Positions 44,554-53,163 of a DNA stretch of 64,000 bases are shown here, one piece after another; the stretch's first letter is position 1, and every line of letters starts with the position of its first letter. The notes beneath the pieces were generated by a model. It was given only the letters and a program-made list of their open reading frames with translations, ran no database searches and was not told where the DNA came from. The stretch lies in contig OZ250175.1 of assembly GCA_965238155.1 (NCBI GenBank), forward strand, positions 1,178,001 through 1,242,000, read 5' to 3'. The stretch is from BJGV01 sp964196335 (GTDB lineage: Bacteria; Pseudomonadota; Gammaproteobacteria; Burkholderiales; Nitrosomonadaceae). The position numbers and the translations under genes were made by a program.

Positions 44554-44592
44554 GCCCGGATGGTGAAATTGGTAGACACAAGGGACTTAAAA
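44554..44592 (+). repeat. 5' fragment of tRNA-Leu(UAA), 39 bases
   Basis: Identical to bases 1-39 of the tRNA-Leu at 53164; the match ends at the 3' edge of the anticodon loop and the sequence then diverges. It is too short to be a tRNA. An extra upstream match (AAATCAAT, one base gap) extends the similarity. Confidence 0.88.
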
Positions 44593-44705
44593 AACCGTGT
44601 GTTATCCCTGTTTATAAACAGTTACGTCAGAATCACCCCCGCCTGGTTCATTCTGCTCAACCCCATTGTATTTCAGAAAACTGACCATTATTCTCTTTTT
44701 ATCAC

Positions 44706-45572
44706 TCATGCAGCATATAGCTTTGTTGGGTTTTGAACATCAGGCACTTTAAGTTTACTACTGAAAAACATAGCCTCTGCACCTTTGTAATGATCTTGGG
44801 CACTGTAACTAATTCTGTATGAAATTGACCGTGCCCATTTATAAATTTCCATAATTTCTGGCGCATAATCATACGATACAATCCAAGGTAGCTTTATCTC
44901 CTTCTTTACAAGCTTCGATATTGCTACATGGTCATTATGCTGATAATGATTTTCATATAACCCTTTGCCCATTTCATAATATGGTGGATCAAGGTAGACA
45001 AGTGATTTTTTTTTCGGAAGGTCAGGAAGTATATCTTTTATGAATTTTGCTGCATCCATGTTATAAAGACGAATTCTTGAACTGTACAGGGAAATCTTCT
45101 CAATTCGTTGAATTAAATTTTGCTTTGTAAAACGTGCATCCAGTTTCCATTTTCCAGTCTGTTGCTTTCCGCCGATAACGCCGCCCCAAATAATCCCTGA
45201 CCTATTTGTACGGTTCAAGAAAAAAGTTGAGAAACCAACTTCTAGAGGAGTGTGGTTAGCTTGATCTTTATGAATGGCTTTTTGTTTATGCCATTCATCC
45301 ATAGTAACGTTCACATCATTGATGGCACGACATAATTCTTCTGGCTGATCTAATACGCAACGCCAGAATGCATATACACTTGAATTTAAGTCATTCAGAT
45401 AGACGCGCGATACGTAGCTATGGGCAAGCAGAGTCATTCCAATTGCCGATCCACCCGCATACGCTTCGACATAGTTTCCATCAAGCAAATCATTCTGCTC
45501 AATCACGAGTTTTATAAACTCGGTTAATTTCCCTTTTCCACCTGGATAGCGTAATGGAGTGTTGAATTGCAT
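44706..45572 (-). CDS. D12-class DNA adenine methylase (Dam-like)
   Basis: N6-adenine methyltransferase of 288 residues. LRYPGGKGKL (7-16) binds SAM, AYAGGSAI follows, and the catalytic DPPY is at 195-198. It lies 62 bases after the ParB-like gene on the same strand, so they are likely one operon. No restriction enzyme is next to it, so it may be an orphan methylase used for regulation or protection. The target sequence cannot be told from here, though GATC is typical of the group. Confidence 0.88.
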   Translation of the reverse strand: MQFNTPLRYPGGKGKLTEFIKLVIEQNDLLDGNYVEAYAGGSAIGMTLLAHSYVSRVYLNDLNSSVYAFWRCVLDQPEELCRAINDVNVTMDEWHKQKAIHKDQANHTPLEVGFSTFFLNRTNRSGIIWGGVIGGKQQTGKWKLDARFTKQNLIQRIEKISLYSSRIRLYNMDAAKFIKDILPDLPKKKSLVYLDPPYYEMGKGLYENHYQHNDHVAISKLVKKEIKLPWIVSYDYAPEIMEIYKWARSISYRISYSAQDHYKGAEAMFFSSKLKVPDVQNPTKLYAA

Positions 45573-45634
45573 TGGCTCTTCCTTGAAGTGTCAGTCAAGC
45601 CATTATCGCAAAACAGAACCTATTTGGCCAGCAT

Positions 45635-46999
45635 CTATTGCACACTCCAGAGACGTTCAATAAATGTTTGCACATTTGCCCATTTAACCTTCAAATTAAG
45701 TGGGTCTGGATTCATTAAGGCACTGTGCACATACGCATTCAATGTATTCGGAGCAAGAAGATCATCTTTGCAACTTATAGCAACATTTATTGGTTTTAGT
45801 TCTTCGTTTGTCATAAGTTTCCTACTCTTAATATCTTTCAAAGTATGACTCAATCTAACGGTCAATTTCGTATTGATTTTTCCTTGGCTATCTTTTGGGA
45901 GCTTTATCTGGCATTTCTTGATGTATTCATCTAGTGAAATCTCTAAAAATACCCGGAATAAGACTGAGACTGCATGTCTATATTTCATAACATCCATCTT
46001 TTTTAGCTCAGTAAAAATATCATTAATTTTTCCTGCAGGTAATAATAGTTTGAAATCTTTAGGAATTAGATTTACTTGATCTTCAGTAGAAGGAGTAGTT
46101 TTTTTCTTTGGTTTATTTTGTGTTGTTGGAGCAGGTTTAGGCGTTCCTGTGACTACCCATGATTTAGTAGCTGCTTTTACCCCAGGATGTGCCGCAGCGA
46201 TTTCAGTAGAGAAGGATTTGCGCTTATCATCCTTATCAATATCACGTTCTGTCCATTTGACCCCGTCCTTTTTACCAGTAGAAATTATCGTTACGACATC
46301 GCTTAGTACTTTTTTTGTCCAGTCAGTATCTTTTTTGGCTTTAACTTTTCCATTTTCAATGGAAATTCCTACTGATTTCTGTAATTCCTTAGTTGTAATA
46401 AGACGAGTGAGCGTTGTAAGGTTAAATGATGAGCCCATTAAGTTATCTCTGACACTGGGATCTAATTTCTTATTTGAAAGTACAAAATTTACAACATCTA
46501 AAGCTGGAGTAGAGAGCCCCTGATCTTTATCTGCACGTGCTTTTGCCATAGCTGTCCAAGGCTCGGTTCCTTTTCCATCAAGGCCGCTAGCATGTTTTCT
46601 ATTACCCCACATAATTGCCAATTCTCTATTAGGTGCAATTGCGCAATCAATTACTTTAGGAATCGCATCTAGGTTATTGTTGTGAAGTTTTACAAATGCC
46701 GCGTGCAATGGAGTGTTTTTCGCAAGTTCGGGGTCTAGCAATAGACGGATTGCTGTTAGTCTCCGGTTGCCTTCCATCATAATAAAATTTCCGTTACCGT
46801 CCTCAGCATCAATAACCATAGGAAGGTCAAACGGGCTTAATCCGATTTCGACTATATCTTTTGCAAGAGTAATAAGTTTCCTGCCTTGCTCTACAATTAT
46901 TTTATCTAGTGCGCCTTTCTGACTATCCTGAGCGACTATTCGATAGTTGCGGACGTTAAATAATAGTTTCCCTACACTAATGGAATCTCGAGTAAACAT
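45635..46999 (-). CDS. ParB/Srx-like N-terminal domain protein with unknown C-terminus
   Basis: 454 residues. Residues 5-110 look like a ParB-N/sulfiredoxin domain, with MEGNRRLTAIRLL (EGNRR at 76-80) matching the ParB signature. The middle is Lys-rich (NKPKKKTTPS near 300), and the last 130 residues form a helical domain (FRVFLEISLDEYIKKC, NTLNAYVHSALMNPDPLNLK) I do not recognise. It is paired with a Dam-like methylase and lies downstream of HigBA. It has no ParA partner, so plasmid partition is unlikely. Confidence 0.7.
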   Translation of the reverse strand: MFTRDSISVGKLLFNVRNYRIVAQDSQKGALDKIIVEQGRKLITLAKDIVEIGLSPFDLPMVIDAEDGNGNFIMMEGNRRLTAIRLLLDPELAKNTPLHAAFVKLHNNNLDAIPKVIDCAIAPNRELAIMWGNRKHASGLDGKGTEPWTAMAKARADKDQGLSTPALDVVNFVLSNKKLDPSVRDNLMGSSFNLTTLTRLITTKELQKSVGISIENGKVKAKKDTDWTKKVLSDVVTIISTGKKDGVKWTERDIDKDDKRKSFSTEIAAAHPGVKAATKSWVVTGTPKPAPTTQNKPKKKTTPSTEDQVNLIPKDFKLLLPAGKINDIFTELKKMDVMKYRHAVSVLFRVFLEISLDEYIKKCQIKLPKDSQGKINTKLTVRLSHTLKDIKSRKLMTNEELKPINVAISCKDDLLAPNTLNAYVHSALMNPDPLNLKVKWANVQTFIERLWSVQ

Positions 47000-47103
47000 G
47001 GATATTCTCTCCCAGTTGGCGAATTATTTTTCTAAGTTGATGATACGCCTTTTAATTCTGTATTGTCGAGGGGGTAATTCCTTATTTATCTAGGACGCTT
47101 TGT

Positions 47104-47126
47104 TCACGATTTACCGAAAACCGTGA
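47104..47126. repeat. Palindrome flanking higBA, left copy
   Basis: Arms TCACGATTT and AAACCGTGA (one mismatch) with a 5-base loop. A related 23-base palindrome lies at 47788, on the other side of higBA. Could be a terminator for higA (minus) or a cassette boundary. Confidence 0.6.
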
Positions 47127-47129
47127 AAA

Positions 47130-47426
47130 TTAATTCTGGCCGGAGGCCAGTTTTAATCTGCTGATATCGAGATCCTCGCTATATTCTTTTGCTTGTGCCA
47201 GATCATAAGCGGCCTGCATTCGTACAAAAACATCAGCACTACCGCCGAATGCTTTCTCAAGCCGGATTGCCATGTCCGGAGAAATTCCTGCATGTCCGTT
47301 TACAATCCGTGACAGATTCGTGCGCGTTACTCCAATGTGATCTGCAGCTTGTCCAATGGTGCGACCACATGCTTCTATTGCGGTTTTGATCAATCGCCCT
47401 GGATGGGGCGGATTTTTCATAGCCAT
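47130..47426 (-). CDS. higA: HigA-type antitoxin
   Basis: 98 residues from the ATG giving MAMKNPPHPG, chosen because GGAGGA lies 7 bases upstream. NPPHPGRLIKTAIEACGRTIGQAADHIGVTRTNLSRIVNGHAGIS is the HigA/VapI HTH. Binds toxin and the operator at 47725. Confidence 0.88.
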   Translation of the reverse strand: MAMKNPPHPGRLIKTAIEACGRTIGQAADHIGVTRTNLSRIVNGHAGISPDMAIRLEKAFGGSADVFVRMQAAYDLAQAKEYSEDLDISRLKLASGQN

Positions 47427-47448
47427 GTCCATGTCCTCCATTATAATT

Positions 47449-47724
47449 TTAGTGATAGTCTCCATAATCAACTTCAACAGCGTTCTTATTCTCAAACCGA
47501 AACCATATTCTGTAATTGCCGGAAACTGAAACTGACCAGTAGCCTTTTAATTTTCCTTTTAACTGGTGGAGATCCCATCCGGCAAGATTCATATCTGATG
47601 GCTTTTCAGCATTATCCAAATATCCCATAATATCTTCTGCACGTTCTCTATGATCGGAATTTACTTTACTGGGATCACCGTTGTAAAGCTTTTTGAGTGC
47701 GCTGTTTTTGAATGTTTTGATCAT
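47449..47724 (-). CDS. higB: HigB/RelE-type toxin
   Basis: 91 residues of the HigB mRNA-interferase family: FKNSALKKLYNG, WDLHQLKGKLKGYWSVSVSGNYRIWFRFE. It precedes higA, the usual HigBA order (toxin first). Start 24 bases before an operator-like repeat. Confidence 0.88.
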   Translation of the reverse strand: MIKTFKNSALKKLYNGDPSKVNSDHRERAEDIMGYLDNAEKPSDMNLAGWDLHQLKGKLKGYWSVSVSGNYRIWFRFENKNAVEVDYGDYH

Positions 47725-47751
47725 GCGTTAAGTGTATCGTAACGCAATACA
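47725..47751. promoter_or_regulatory. Operator of higBA
   Basis: Two overlapping inverted repeats: GCGTTA/TAACGC and GTGTAT/ATACAC. They directly precede the higB ATG and are likely the HigA binding site. Confidence 0.6.
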
Positions 47752-47787
47752 CCTGTCAAGGTATTTCATCATCTAATTACACATGAG

Positions 47788-47810
47788 TCACGGTTTGTCG
47801 GAAACCGTGA
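47788..47810. repeat. Palindrome flanking higBA, right copy
   Basis: Perfect arms TCACGGTTT and AAACCGTGA with a 5-base loop. Same family as the copy at 47104. Confidence 0.6.
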
Positions 47811-47857
47811 AGGTTAAGTATTTTCTTCTGGTGTGATATTTATTACTTCACCTGAAG

Positions 47858-47965
47858 TTACAATATAAGCCAGACACCGAATTCACCGGTCATAGCTAAA
47901 TAAAGCACATAAAATATTGCAAGACAAATGCACCCACCAATTATAAAATACTTTAACTTATCCAT
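47858..47965 (-). CDS. Small membrane protein (35 aa)
   Basis: MDKLKYFIIGGCICLAIFY, a single helix, after AGGAG 9 bases before ATG. It lies between higBA and attR. The longer reading frame that includes it runs back into the tRNA copy and is not accepted. Confidence 0.55.
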   Translation of the reverse strand: MDKLKYFIIGGCICLAIFYVLYLAMTGEFGVWLIL

Positions 47966-48144
47966 CGTTTCGCTCTCCTGTTTAAAGTTGAGCGCAACAG
48001 TTAGTTTCGGAAAACTATGAGGAAATTTCTTGTGGTACTTTTGTACGGTAAAAGTACGGCACTCTACGGCATAAAAGGTCTGTTTAAGTCCTTTGAGTAC
48101 AGAAATTATACTTATAATACAGCCATATAGGGTTTTTGTTACGC

Positions 48145-48191
48145 CCTGCAAAGCCGTGTACAGCGGTTCGATTCCGCTCCTCGCCTCCACT
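48145..48191. repeat. attR core (47-base direct repeat)
   Basis: Exact copy of 35956-36002. Beyond it the sequence differs from that after attL, as expected for the element boundary. Confidence 0.93.
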
Positions 48192-48333
48192 TCATATGGT
48201 ATATATAATTGGTCCAATGAATTATTCAGCCATGCTGAATTCTATTTAAAAAATAGGACATTTCCACAGAAAGTTCCAAATTAACTTCAAGATATTTCTT
48301 GAATGCTTCTGCTAAATCTAACACACTATCTAG

Positions 48334-49086
48334 ATGCTACAACTTTCACAAGTTTCTAAAAGCTATGGTGATACAGTAGTTCTGGCACCTACTGACCTTC
48401 AGGTTTCAGCAGGTAAAACTATAGTACTTATTGGCCCCAGCGGCTGCGGTAAATCGACGTTACTGCGCCTGATTATAGGCTTGGTTAAATCAGACACCGG
48501 TACCATTACTTTTAAGGAGACGGTGGTAACGCCAGAAAACGTTCTTCAAATACGTCAGAGAATAGGTTACGTTATTCAGGAAGGTGGTCTTTTTCCACAT
48601 CTGACAGTACGTGACAATGTAGTCATAATGGCACGCTACCTACATCGTGATCCTGCCTGGATCAATTCCAGATTAGCCGAATTAGCCGAATTGGTCAGGC
48701 TCCCTCAGGAGCTTATGCGTCGGTTTCCTACAGAGCTTTCCGGTGGACAGCGTCAGCGTGTGAGCTTAATACGAGCCTTAATGCTTGATCCGGAACTGTT
48801 ATTGCTGGATGAGCCGTTAGGTGCATTAGATCCCATGATCCGATATGAACTCCAACAGGAACTGAAGAACATATTTAGTCAGCTTGGTAAGTCAGTTGTT
48901 ATGGTTACTCATGACATTGCAGAGGCCGCCTATTTTAGTGACTCTTTAGTACTTATCAGAGAAGGGCATGTTGTTCAATCCGGCACCTTTAAAGATCTTG
49001 CTCATAAACCTGCCGACTCATTTGTTAAACAATTTATTACAGCACAGTGTGAGCCTATGGAAAGGGTAACAAAAATACTTAGATGA
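48334..49086 (+). CDS. ATP-binding subunit of an OpuB/OsmU-type osmoprotectant transporter
   Basis: Walker A GPSGCGKST, signature LSGGQRQR, Walker B LLLDEP and the switch His in VTHD are intact. 250 residues. Its stop overlaps the next start as ATGA. With the fused binding-protein/permease next to it, it forms a full importer; glycine betaine, choline or carnitine are the usual substrates, but this one is not proven. Confidence 0.88.
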   Translation: MLQLSQVSKSYGDTVVLAPTDLQVSAGKTIVLIGPSGCGKSTLLRLIIGLVKSDTGTITFKETVVTPENVLQIRQRIGYVIQEGGLFPHLTVRDNVVIMARYLHRDPAWINSRLAELAELVRLPQELMRRFPTELSGGQRQRVSLIRALMLDPELLLLDEPLGALDPMIRYELQQELKNIFSQLGKSVVMVTHDIAEAAYFSDSLVLIREGHVVQSGTFKDLAHKPADSFVKQFITAQCEPMERVTKILR

Positions 49087-50615
49087 AAATTAAACGGTAT
49101 ATAGGAACTATCTTGCTGGGTATATGTACTACTTTATATGCACTACCAGTTCTTGGTAATGAAGTTAGTGAAACTATTAAAGTTGGTTCAAAAAATTCTA
49201 CTGAGTCAGTGATCTTGGGTGAGATGCTCAGTCAACTGGTTAAAAAATCTGGGAGCGATGTTATACATCAGAGGCAACTAGGAGGAACTCGCGTGTTATG
49301 GGATGCTTTATTAAATGGTGAGATTGATGCATATCCAGAATACACGGGTACTTTGCAGCATGAGCTGCTAGCTGAAGAGAGCCTGCGAACCAGAGAGCAG
49401 ATTAAAGCAGCTTTAGCTGCACGTGGCTTGAACATGACTCAGCCATTAGGATTTAATAATACCTATGCAATAGGGATGAAGGATAAATTAGCTGAAGAAC
49501 TTGATTTACGTAAAATATCAGATTTGAAGAATTATCCTGAACTCATACTCGGTTTTGGGAATGAATTTATGGATAGAGCTGATGGTTGGCCTGGGCTACA
49601 GCAACATTATCGGCTTTCACACCAAAATGTGAGCGGCTTAGAGCATGATCTGGCTTATCGTGGTATCGAAACAGGAACACTTGATGTAACAGATCTTTAT
49701 GCAACTGACGCAGAAATCGGACATTATAATTTACGAGTTCTTAAGGATGATCTTAACTATTTTCCGATATATGACGCAGTAATTTTATATAGAGCAAATC
49801 TCGTGCATAGAGCTCCGGACAGCATTATATTATTTAAACAGCTCGCTGGTGCTATTGATGCTCCGACCATGATTGGGATGAATGCTGAAGTAAAGTTATC
49901 TGGTAAAAACGAATCAAAGGTAGCAGCTAATTTTTTGAACGAAAATTTAAAATTGAACATAAATGTTCAGGTTCAAAGTAAGTGGCAACAATTCTGGCGT
50001 CATACTAAAGAGCATATGGTGCTTGTCGGGATTTCCTTGTCAGCAGCGATTCTCCTTGCTCTTCCTCTTGGCATCTTATCAGCACGCCGTTCACGGGTAG
50101 GTCAGATCGTGCTTGGTGTTGCTGGTATTATTCAGACCATTCCTTCACTGGCGTTATTTGTATTTATGATTCCGCTGCTGGGCATTGGCGGGCCACCTGC
50201 AGTTGTAGCTCTATTTCTTCACAGCCTGCTTCCAATAATTCGCAATACTTATGCGGGCCTTAAGGATATCCCGCTAACAATCGTAGAGTCAGCACAAGCA
50301 ATTGGGTTGCCGCAACGTGCCAGATTACGAATTGTTGAGTTACCCCTTGCTACCCGGGCTATTCTTGCCGGGATAAAAACATCAGCTGTTATAAATGTAG
50401 GTACAGCTACTTTAAGTGCTCTGATTGGTGCCGGAGGATATGGGCAGCCTATTCTTACTGGCATCAGACTTAATGATATAGGCCTGATTCTTCAAGGCGC
50501 AGTTCCTGCTGCAGTACTTGCGCTGCTGGTTCAGGGGTTTTTTGAACTAATCGAAAATATAGTTCTCCCAAAAGGACTTCGTATACAAGAAAAAGAATCT
50601 ACATCAGTAAACTAG
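49083..50615 (+). CDS. Fused substrate-binding and permease subunit of the osmoprotectant ABC transporter
   Basis: 510 residues. A signal-like N-terminus (IGTILLGICTTLYALPVLG) leads into an OpuAC-type binding domain (IKVGSKNSTESVILGEMLSQL, DAYPEYTGTL). From about residue 300 there are five or six hydrophobic helices with the permease motif SAQAIGLPQRARLRIVELPLA that contacts the ATPase. Binding and permease are one chain, as in Helicobacter-type OpuB relatives. Confidence 0.88.
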   Translation: MKIKRYIGTILLGICTTLYALPVLGNEVSETIKVGSKNSTESVILGEMLSQLVKKSGSDVIHQRQLGGTRVLWDALLNGEIDAYPEYTGTLQHELLAEESLRTREQIKAALAARGLNMTQPLGFNNTYAIGMKDKLAEELDLRKISDLKNYPELILGFGNEFMDRADGWPGLQQHYRLSHQNVSGLEHDLAYRGIETGTLDVTDLYATDAEIGHYNLRVLKDDLNYFPIYDAVILYRANLVHRAPDSIILFKQLAGAIDAPTMIGMNAEVKLSGKNESKVAANFLNENLKLNINVQVQSKWQQFWRHTKEHMVLVGISLSAAILLALPLGILSARRSRVGQIVLGVAGIIQTIPSLALFVFMIPLLGIGGPPAVVALFLHSLLPIIRNTYAGLKDIPLTIVESAQAIGLPQRARLRIVELPLATRAILAGIKTSAVINVGTATLSALIGAGGYGQPILTGIRLNDIGLILQGAVPAAVLALLVQGFFELIENIVLPKGLRIQEKESTSVN

Positions 50616-50704
50616 TAAAGCGAAATATTTTAATATTTAGGTCAAATCTAAGAAAATAAATTAGCCAGGTAGTTTGTATTTATTAAATGAAAAGATCATT
50701 CTGA

Positions 50705-51376
50705 TTACCACCAATCAAAAAATGATTTTTCTTCAGATTTAGTACTCCCGGTATTTTGAGGCCTGCTATGGGAAAAACCGAGTTGTGGAGGTGACATAAG
50801 ATTTGTTGAGGAATAAGACAATAAAAGAAGAACCGTGTAATTGTTATGGTATGAGTCGGCTAGAAAATTGGGGCTTGACCCGACAAATTTACCGGTCAAC
50901 ACTTCAAAAAAGTTCATATTAAACTTCACATACCCGGTTTGATTCTCCGATTTATAAAAAGCCAACTCAGGTAAGGAAAAAGGGATGATCTGGCTATGAA
51001 TTGGGGGCAGGCCAATAAAGGTTCCGTCTTCCTCAGTGCCTATAGCACTTACAATTACATCGATTCGATATGTTGCATTCTTGTTGTCTTTTTGAATCAG
51101 GTATCCTTGTCGTCCTAACCAGCCGGTTAATATCTCTTGTAGAAGAGCCTGGTCTGGAGTTAATCCAGATGTATTAAGGGTAACCCTGGAGCCGGAAGGA
51201 ATTGGAAGGGGCTTGTTAGATTTTTTGGGCAGGCTACGGATTGCTGATTCTGAAATTAGTAATTGCTCGACAACTGTTCTGGTAGATTGTGTGGTTCTAT
51301 GAGTTGTCGAGCAACCTATAAGGAAAGTAATAGAAGCAGAGCAAATCATTATGATTCTGAGAGTATTATTGTGCAT
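50705..51376 (-). CDS. Putative lipoprotein, uncharacterised
   Basis: The start giving MHNNTLRIIM is taken; two earlier ATGs lie upstream (51418, MIMSL). The signal peptide ends in the lipobox FLIGCSTTH. The rest is about 190 residues of mixed structure ending in KSFFDWW. Similar lipoproteins are common next to envelope genes, but no family name is certain. Confidence 0.6.
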   Translation of the reverse strand: MHNNTLRIIMICSASITFLIGCSTTHRTTQSTRTVVEQLLISESAIRSLPKKSNKPLPIPSGSRVTLNTSGLTPDQALLQEILTGWLGRQGYLIQKDNKNATYRIDVIVSAIGTEEDGTFIGLPPIHSQIIPFSLPELAFYKSENQTGYVKFNMNFFEVLTGKFVGSSPNFLADSYHNNYTVLLLLSYSSTNLMSPPQLGFSHSRPQNTGSTKSEEKSFFDWW

Positions 51377-51471
51377 AGAATTATCCATCTGTGTTTTTGA
51401 GATAAGTGACATTATCACATAGGAAACATAATATTGAGATATTCATTCTAAATGAAACATGCGGCTATACC

Positions 51472-52587
51472 TTAAATACTATCTGTAAATTCTTTTACAA
51501 AATGTTGATCGATCCAATCCTTCAAATACCAAACTAATTTACCTTGAATGCTCCACTTTCCCCAGGAAGCTATAGCATATCGTGATCCACAAGCAAGTAT
51601 GTACAACGAATACTTTCGTGGATGATAAGTGTTTAATTGTTCTCCATTTAGGATTGCTAATATATTTGAAAAGAGAATAGGTCCCGCATGAACTGCATGA
51701 ACACCGGAACGGGAAATTGCAGAATCCTGCCGAGAGGAAATATCGCCTGTAGCAAAAACATTAGGATGTGACGGGCTTCTGTGACATCCGTCAACAGCAA
51801 TGTAGCCATTTTTATCAAGCATAAGCTTTGATTCTTGTAGCCAGTAAGGTGCCCGGGTACCAGTGGCGGCAATTACATAGTCTGCCGTTAGTAACTTTCC
51901 ATTCGATAACATCAGTCCTTCTTCTGTCCCTGTAGCCTTTAAATAATGAACGGTGATACCAGCCTCAAATAAAATATTTTTAATGTTCCGTTGTATCTTA
52001 GGAGAGAACTCAGTTAATAGACCAGATTCTGAAGCCACCAGATCTACATGTCCGCTATCATATTTATGATTTGAGTACTCGAAAGAGTATCGCGCAGCTA
52101 AGGCAAGCTCAACTCCTGCAGCGCCACCACCAACTACAACCAAACGATAATCGGATTTATTCTGCTTTTTAGATAGTATTTGTGACCAGGCTTCGATAAA
52201 ACTATCTAATGGTCTAATAGGAAGTAGTTTGTCTTGTAAAGCTCCAAGCTTTGATAGATCGGTTTCACAACCTATATCTACTGAAAGCAAATCATATTTA
52301 ATTTGATTATTTTCTGGTAGATACACTAAACATTTGTCAGCATTAATACCTGTAATTCTATTAACAATCAGGCGTATATTCGCTTTTTGTGCCAGGGTTT
52401 GTAAATTTATTTGAAATTGTAATTTGCTGTAATGACCTGCCATCCAGCCAGGCAGCATACCTGAATAGTTTTGACAGGAGTTGGGTGAAATTAAAATAAC
52501 TTCTAATTTACTAAGTTTTTTTCGCGCAAGTGAACGTAGTACAGAAAGATGTGCGTGTCCACCCCCAACCAGAACCAGGCATCTCAT
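51472..52587 (-). CDS. FAD-dependent oxidoreductase of the TIGR03169 (SelD-associated) type
   Basis: 371 residues: MRCLVLVGGGHAHLSVLRSL (Rossmann dinucleotide motif with GGGHAH), SPNSCQNYSGMLPGWMAGHYS, and VVGGGAAGVELA (second GxGxxG). ATGDISSR holds the FAD contact. This subgroup is often fused to selenophosphate synthase; here it is alone. The physiological substrate is unknown, and NDH-2 or sulfide-quinone reductases are relatives. Confidence 0.78.
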   Translation of the reverse strand: MRCLVLVGGGHAHLSVLRSLARKKLSKLEVILISPNSCQNYSGMLPGWMAGHYSKLQFQINLQTLAQKANIRLIVNRITGINADKCLVYLPENNQIKYDLLSVDIGCETDLSKLGALQDKLLPIRPLDSFIEAWSQILSKKQNKSDYRLVVVGGGAAGVELALAARYSFEYSNHKYDSGHVDLVASESGLLTEFSPKIQRNIKNILFEAGITVHYLKATGTEEGLMLSNGKLLTADYVIAATGTRAPYWLQESKLMLDKNGYIAVDGCHRSPSHPNVFATGDISSRQDSAISRSGVHAVHAGPILFSNILAILNGEQLNTYHPRKYSLYILACGSRYAIASWGKWSIQGKLVWYLKDWIDQHFVKEFTDSI

Positions 52588-52746
52588 ACGGTAATTAATT
52601 TAATCAAAATAAGATCAAATGTCTACGATCCTGCTACAGGAATTTATACAAAATTATATCTATTGAAGTATGGGAATATTTCCAGCTGTTCAATTATTGA
52701 AATATATTGTTTGTTACTTTTTTGAATATATACGGGGGACAGTAAA

Positions 52747-53031
52747 TTATTGAGCTGTATATTTATCTTCTATTTTCCAACCATATTTATTTTTCATGCA
52801 TTTAGTGCGTTCTCTGTCTGCAAGACATGGATCAGCAACCTTGTCCAGGCTATTTACATACTGATCTGCAAATTTCCCGCAATCATCGTAATTACGGATA
52901 AACTCACTGCTTCCCTTTGGATCACGCATTGTTGAAATCTTTCCATATCCTTTTGTAGGATGATTCCAGGTGATAACAGCGCATCCATTCAATGTCAGTG
53001 CAACCAAAATTAGGAATATTAGCTTACTCAT
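52747..53031 (-). CDS. Small lipoprotein (94 aa)
   Basis: Signal MSKLIFLILVALTLNGC with lipobox LNGC. The mature part has several Cys (YDDCGK, PCLADRERTKC). Unknown role. Confidence 0.65.
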   Translation of the reverse strand: MSKLIFLILVALTLNGCAVITWNHPTKGYGKISTMRDPKGSSEFIRNYDDCGKFADQYVNSLDKVADPCLADRERTKCMKNKYGWKIEDKYTAQ

Positions 53032-53092
53032 GCCAGTAAATTATTAACATGTTAGAATTATGATCGAATCATTCATATAGTGTTGTGTGATA

Positions 53093-53138
53093 ACTATGTC
53101 CTATTGTAAACGCTAATCGCAAAACAAGAGGACATAGT
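53093..53138. repeat. Inverted repeat upstream of tRNA-Leu
   Basis: ACTATGTCCT and AGGACATAGT are a perfect 10-base inverted repeat around a 26-base spacer. It lies 26 bases before tRNA-Leu and may be a scar, a transcription signal or a recombinase site. Confidence 0.5.
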
Positions 53139-53163
53139 CTAAAAATAATCGAACAAATCAATA

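Larger units (their letters stand above)
35956..48191. mobile_element. Integrated phage-satellite-like element in tRNA-Cys
   Basis: The element runs between a 47-base exact repeat of the tRNA-Cys 3' half (35956-36002 and 48145-48191). It has an integrase beside attL, an excisionase-like gene, a CI/Cro/CII switch, a primase-helicase with an iteron region, and cargo (Dam-like methylase, ParB-like protein, HigBA). No terminase, portal, capsid or tail gene was found, so a full prophage is unlikely. Size about 12.2 kb matches known phage satellites of the PICI or P4-like kind. Its helper, if any, is unknown. Confidence 0.9.

Noticed and set aside
44706..46999. Restriction-modification system
   Set aside because: The methylase has no endonuclease partner; the neighbouring protein has a ParB-like domain, not a nuclease motif I can identify.
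35956..48191. Complete prophage
   Set aside because: No terminase, portal, capsid, tail or lysis genes were recognised.
47966..48217. Extended minus-strand frame upstream of the 35-residue protein before attR
   Set aside because: It runs across the tRNA-Cys copy; the short internal start with its own Shine-Dalgarno is better.
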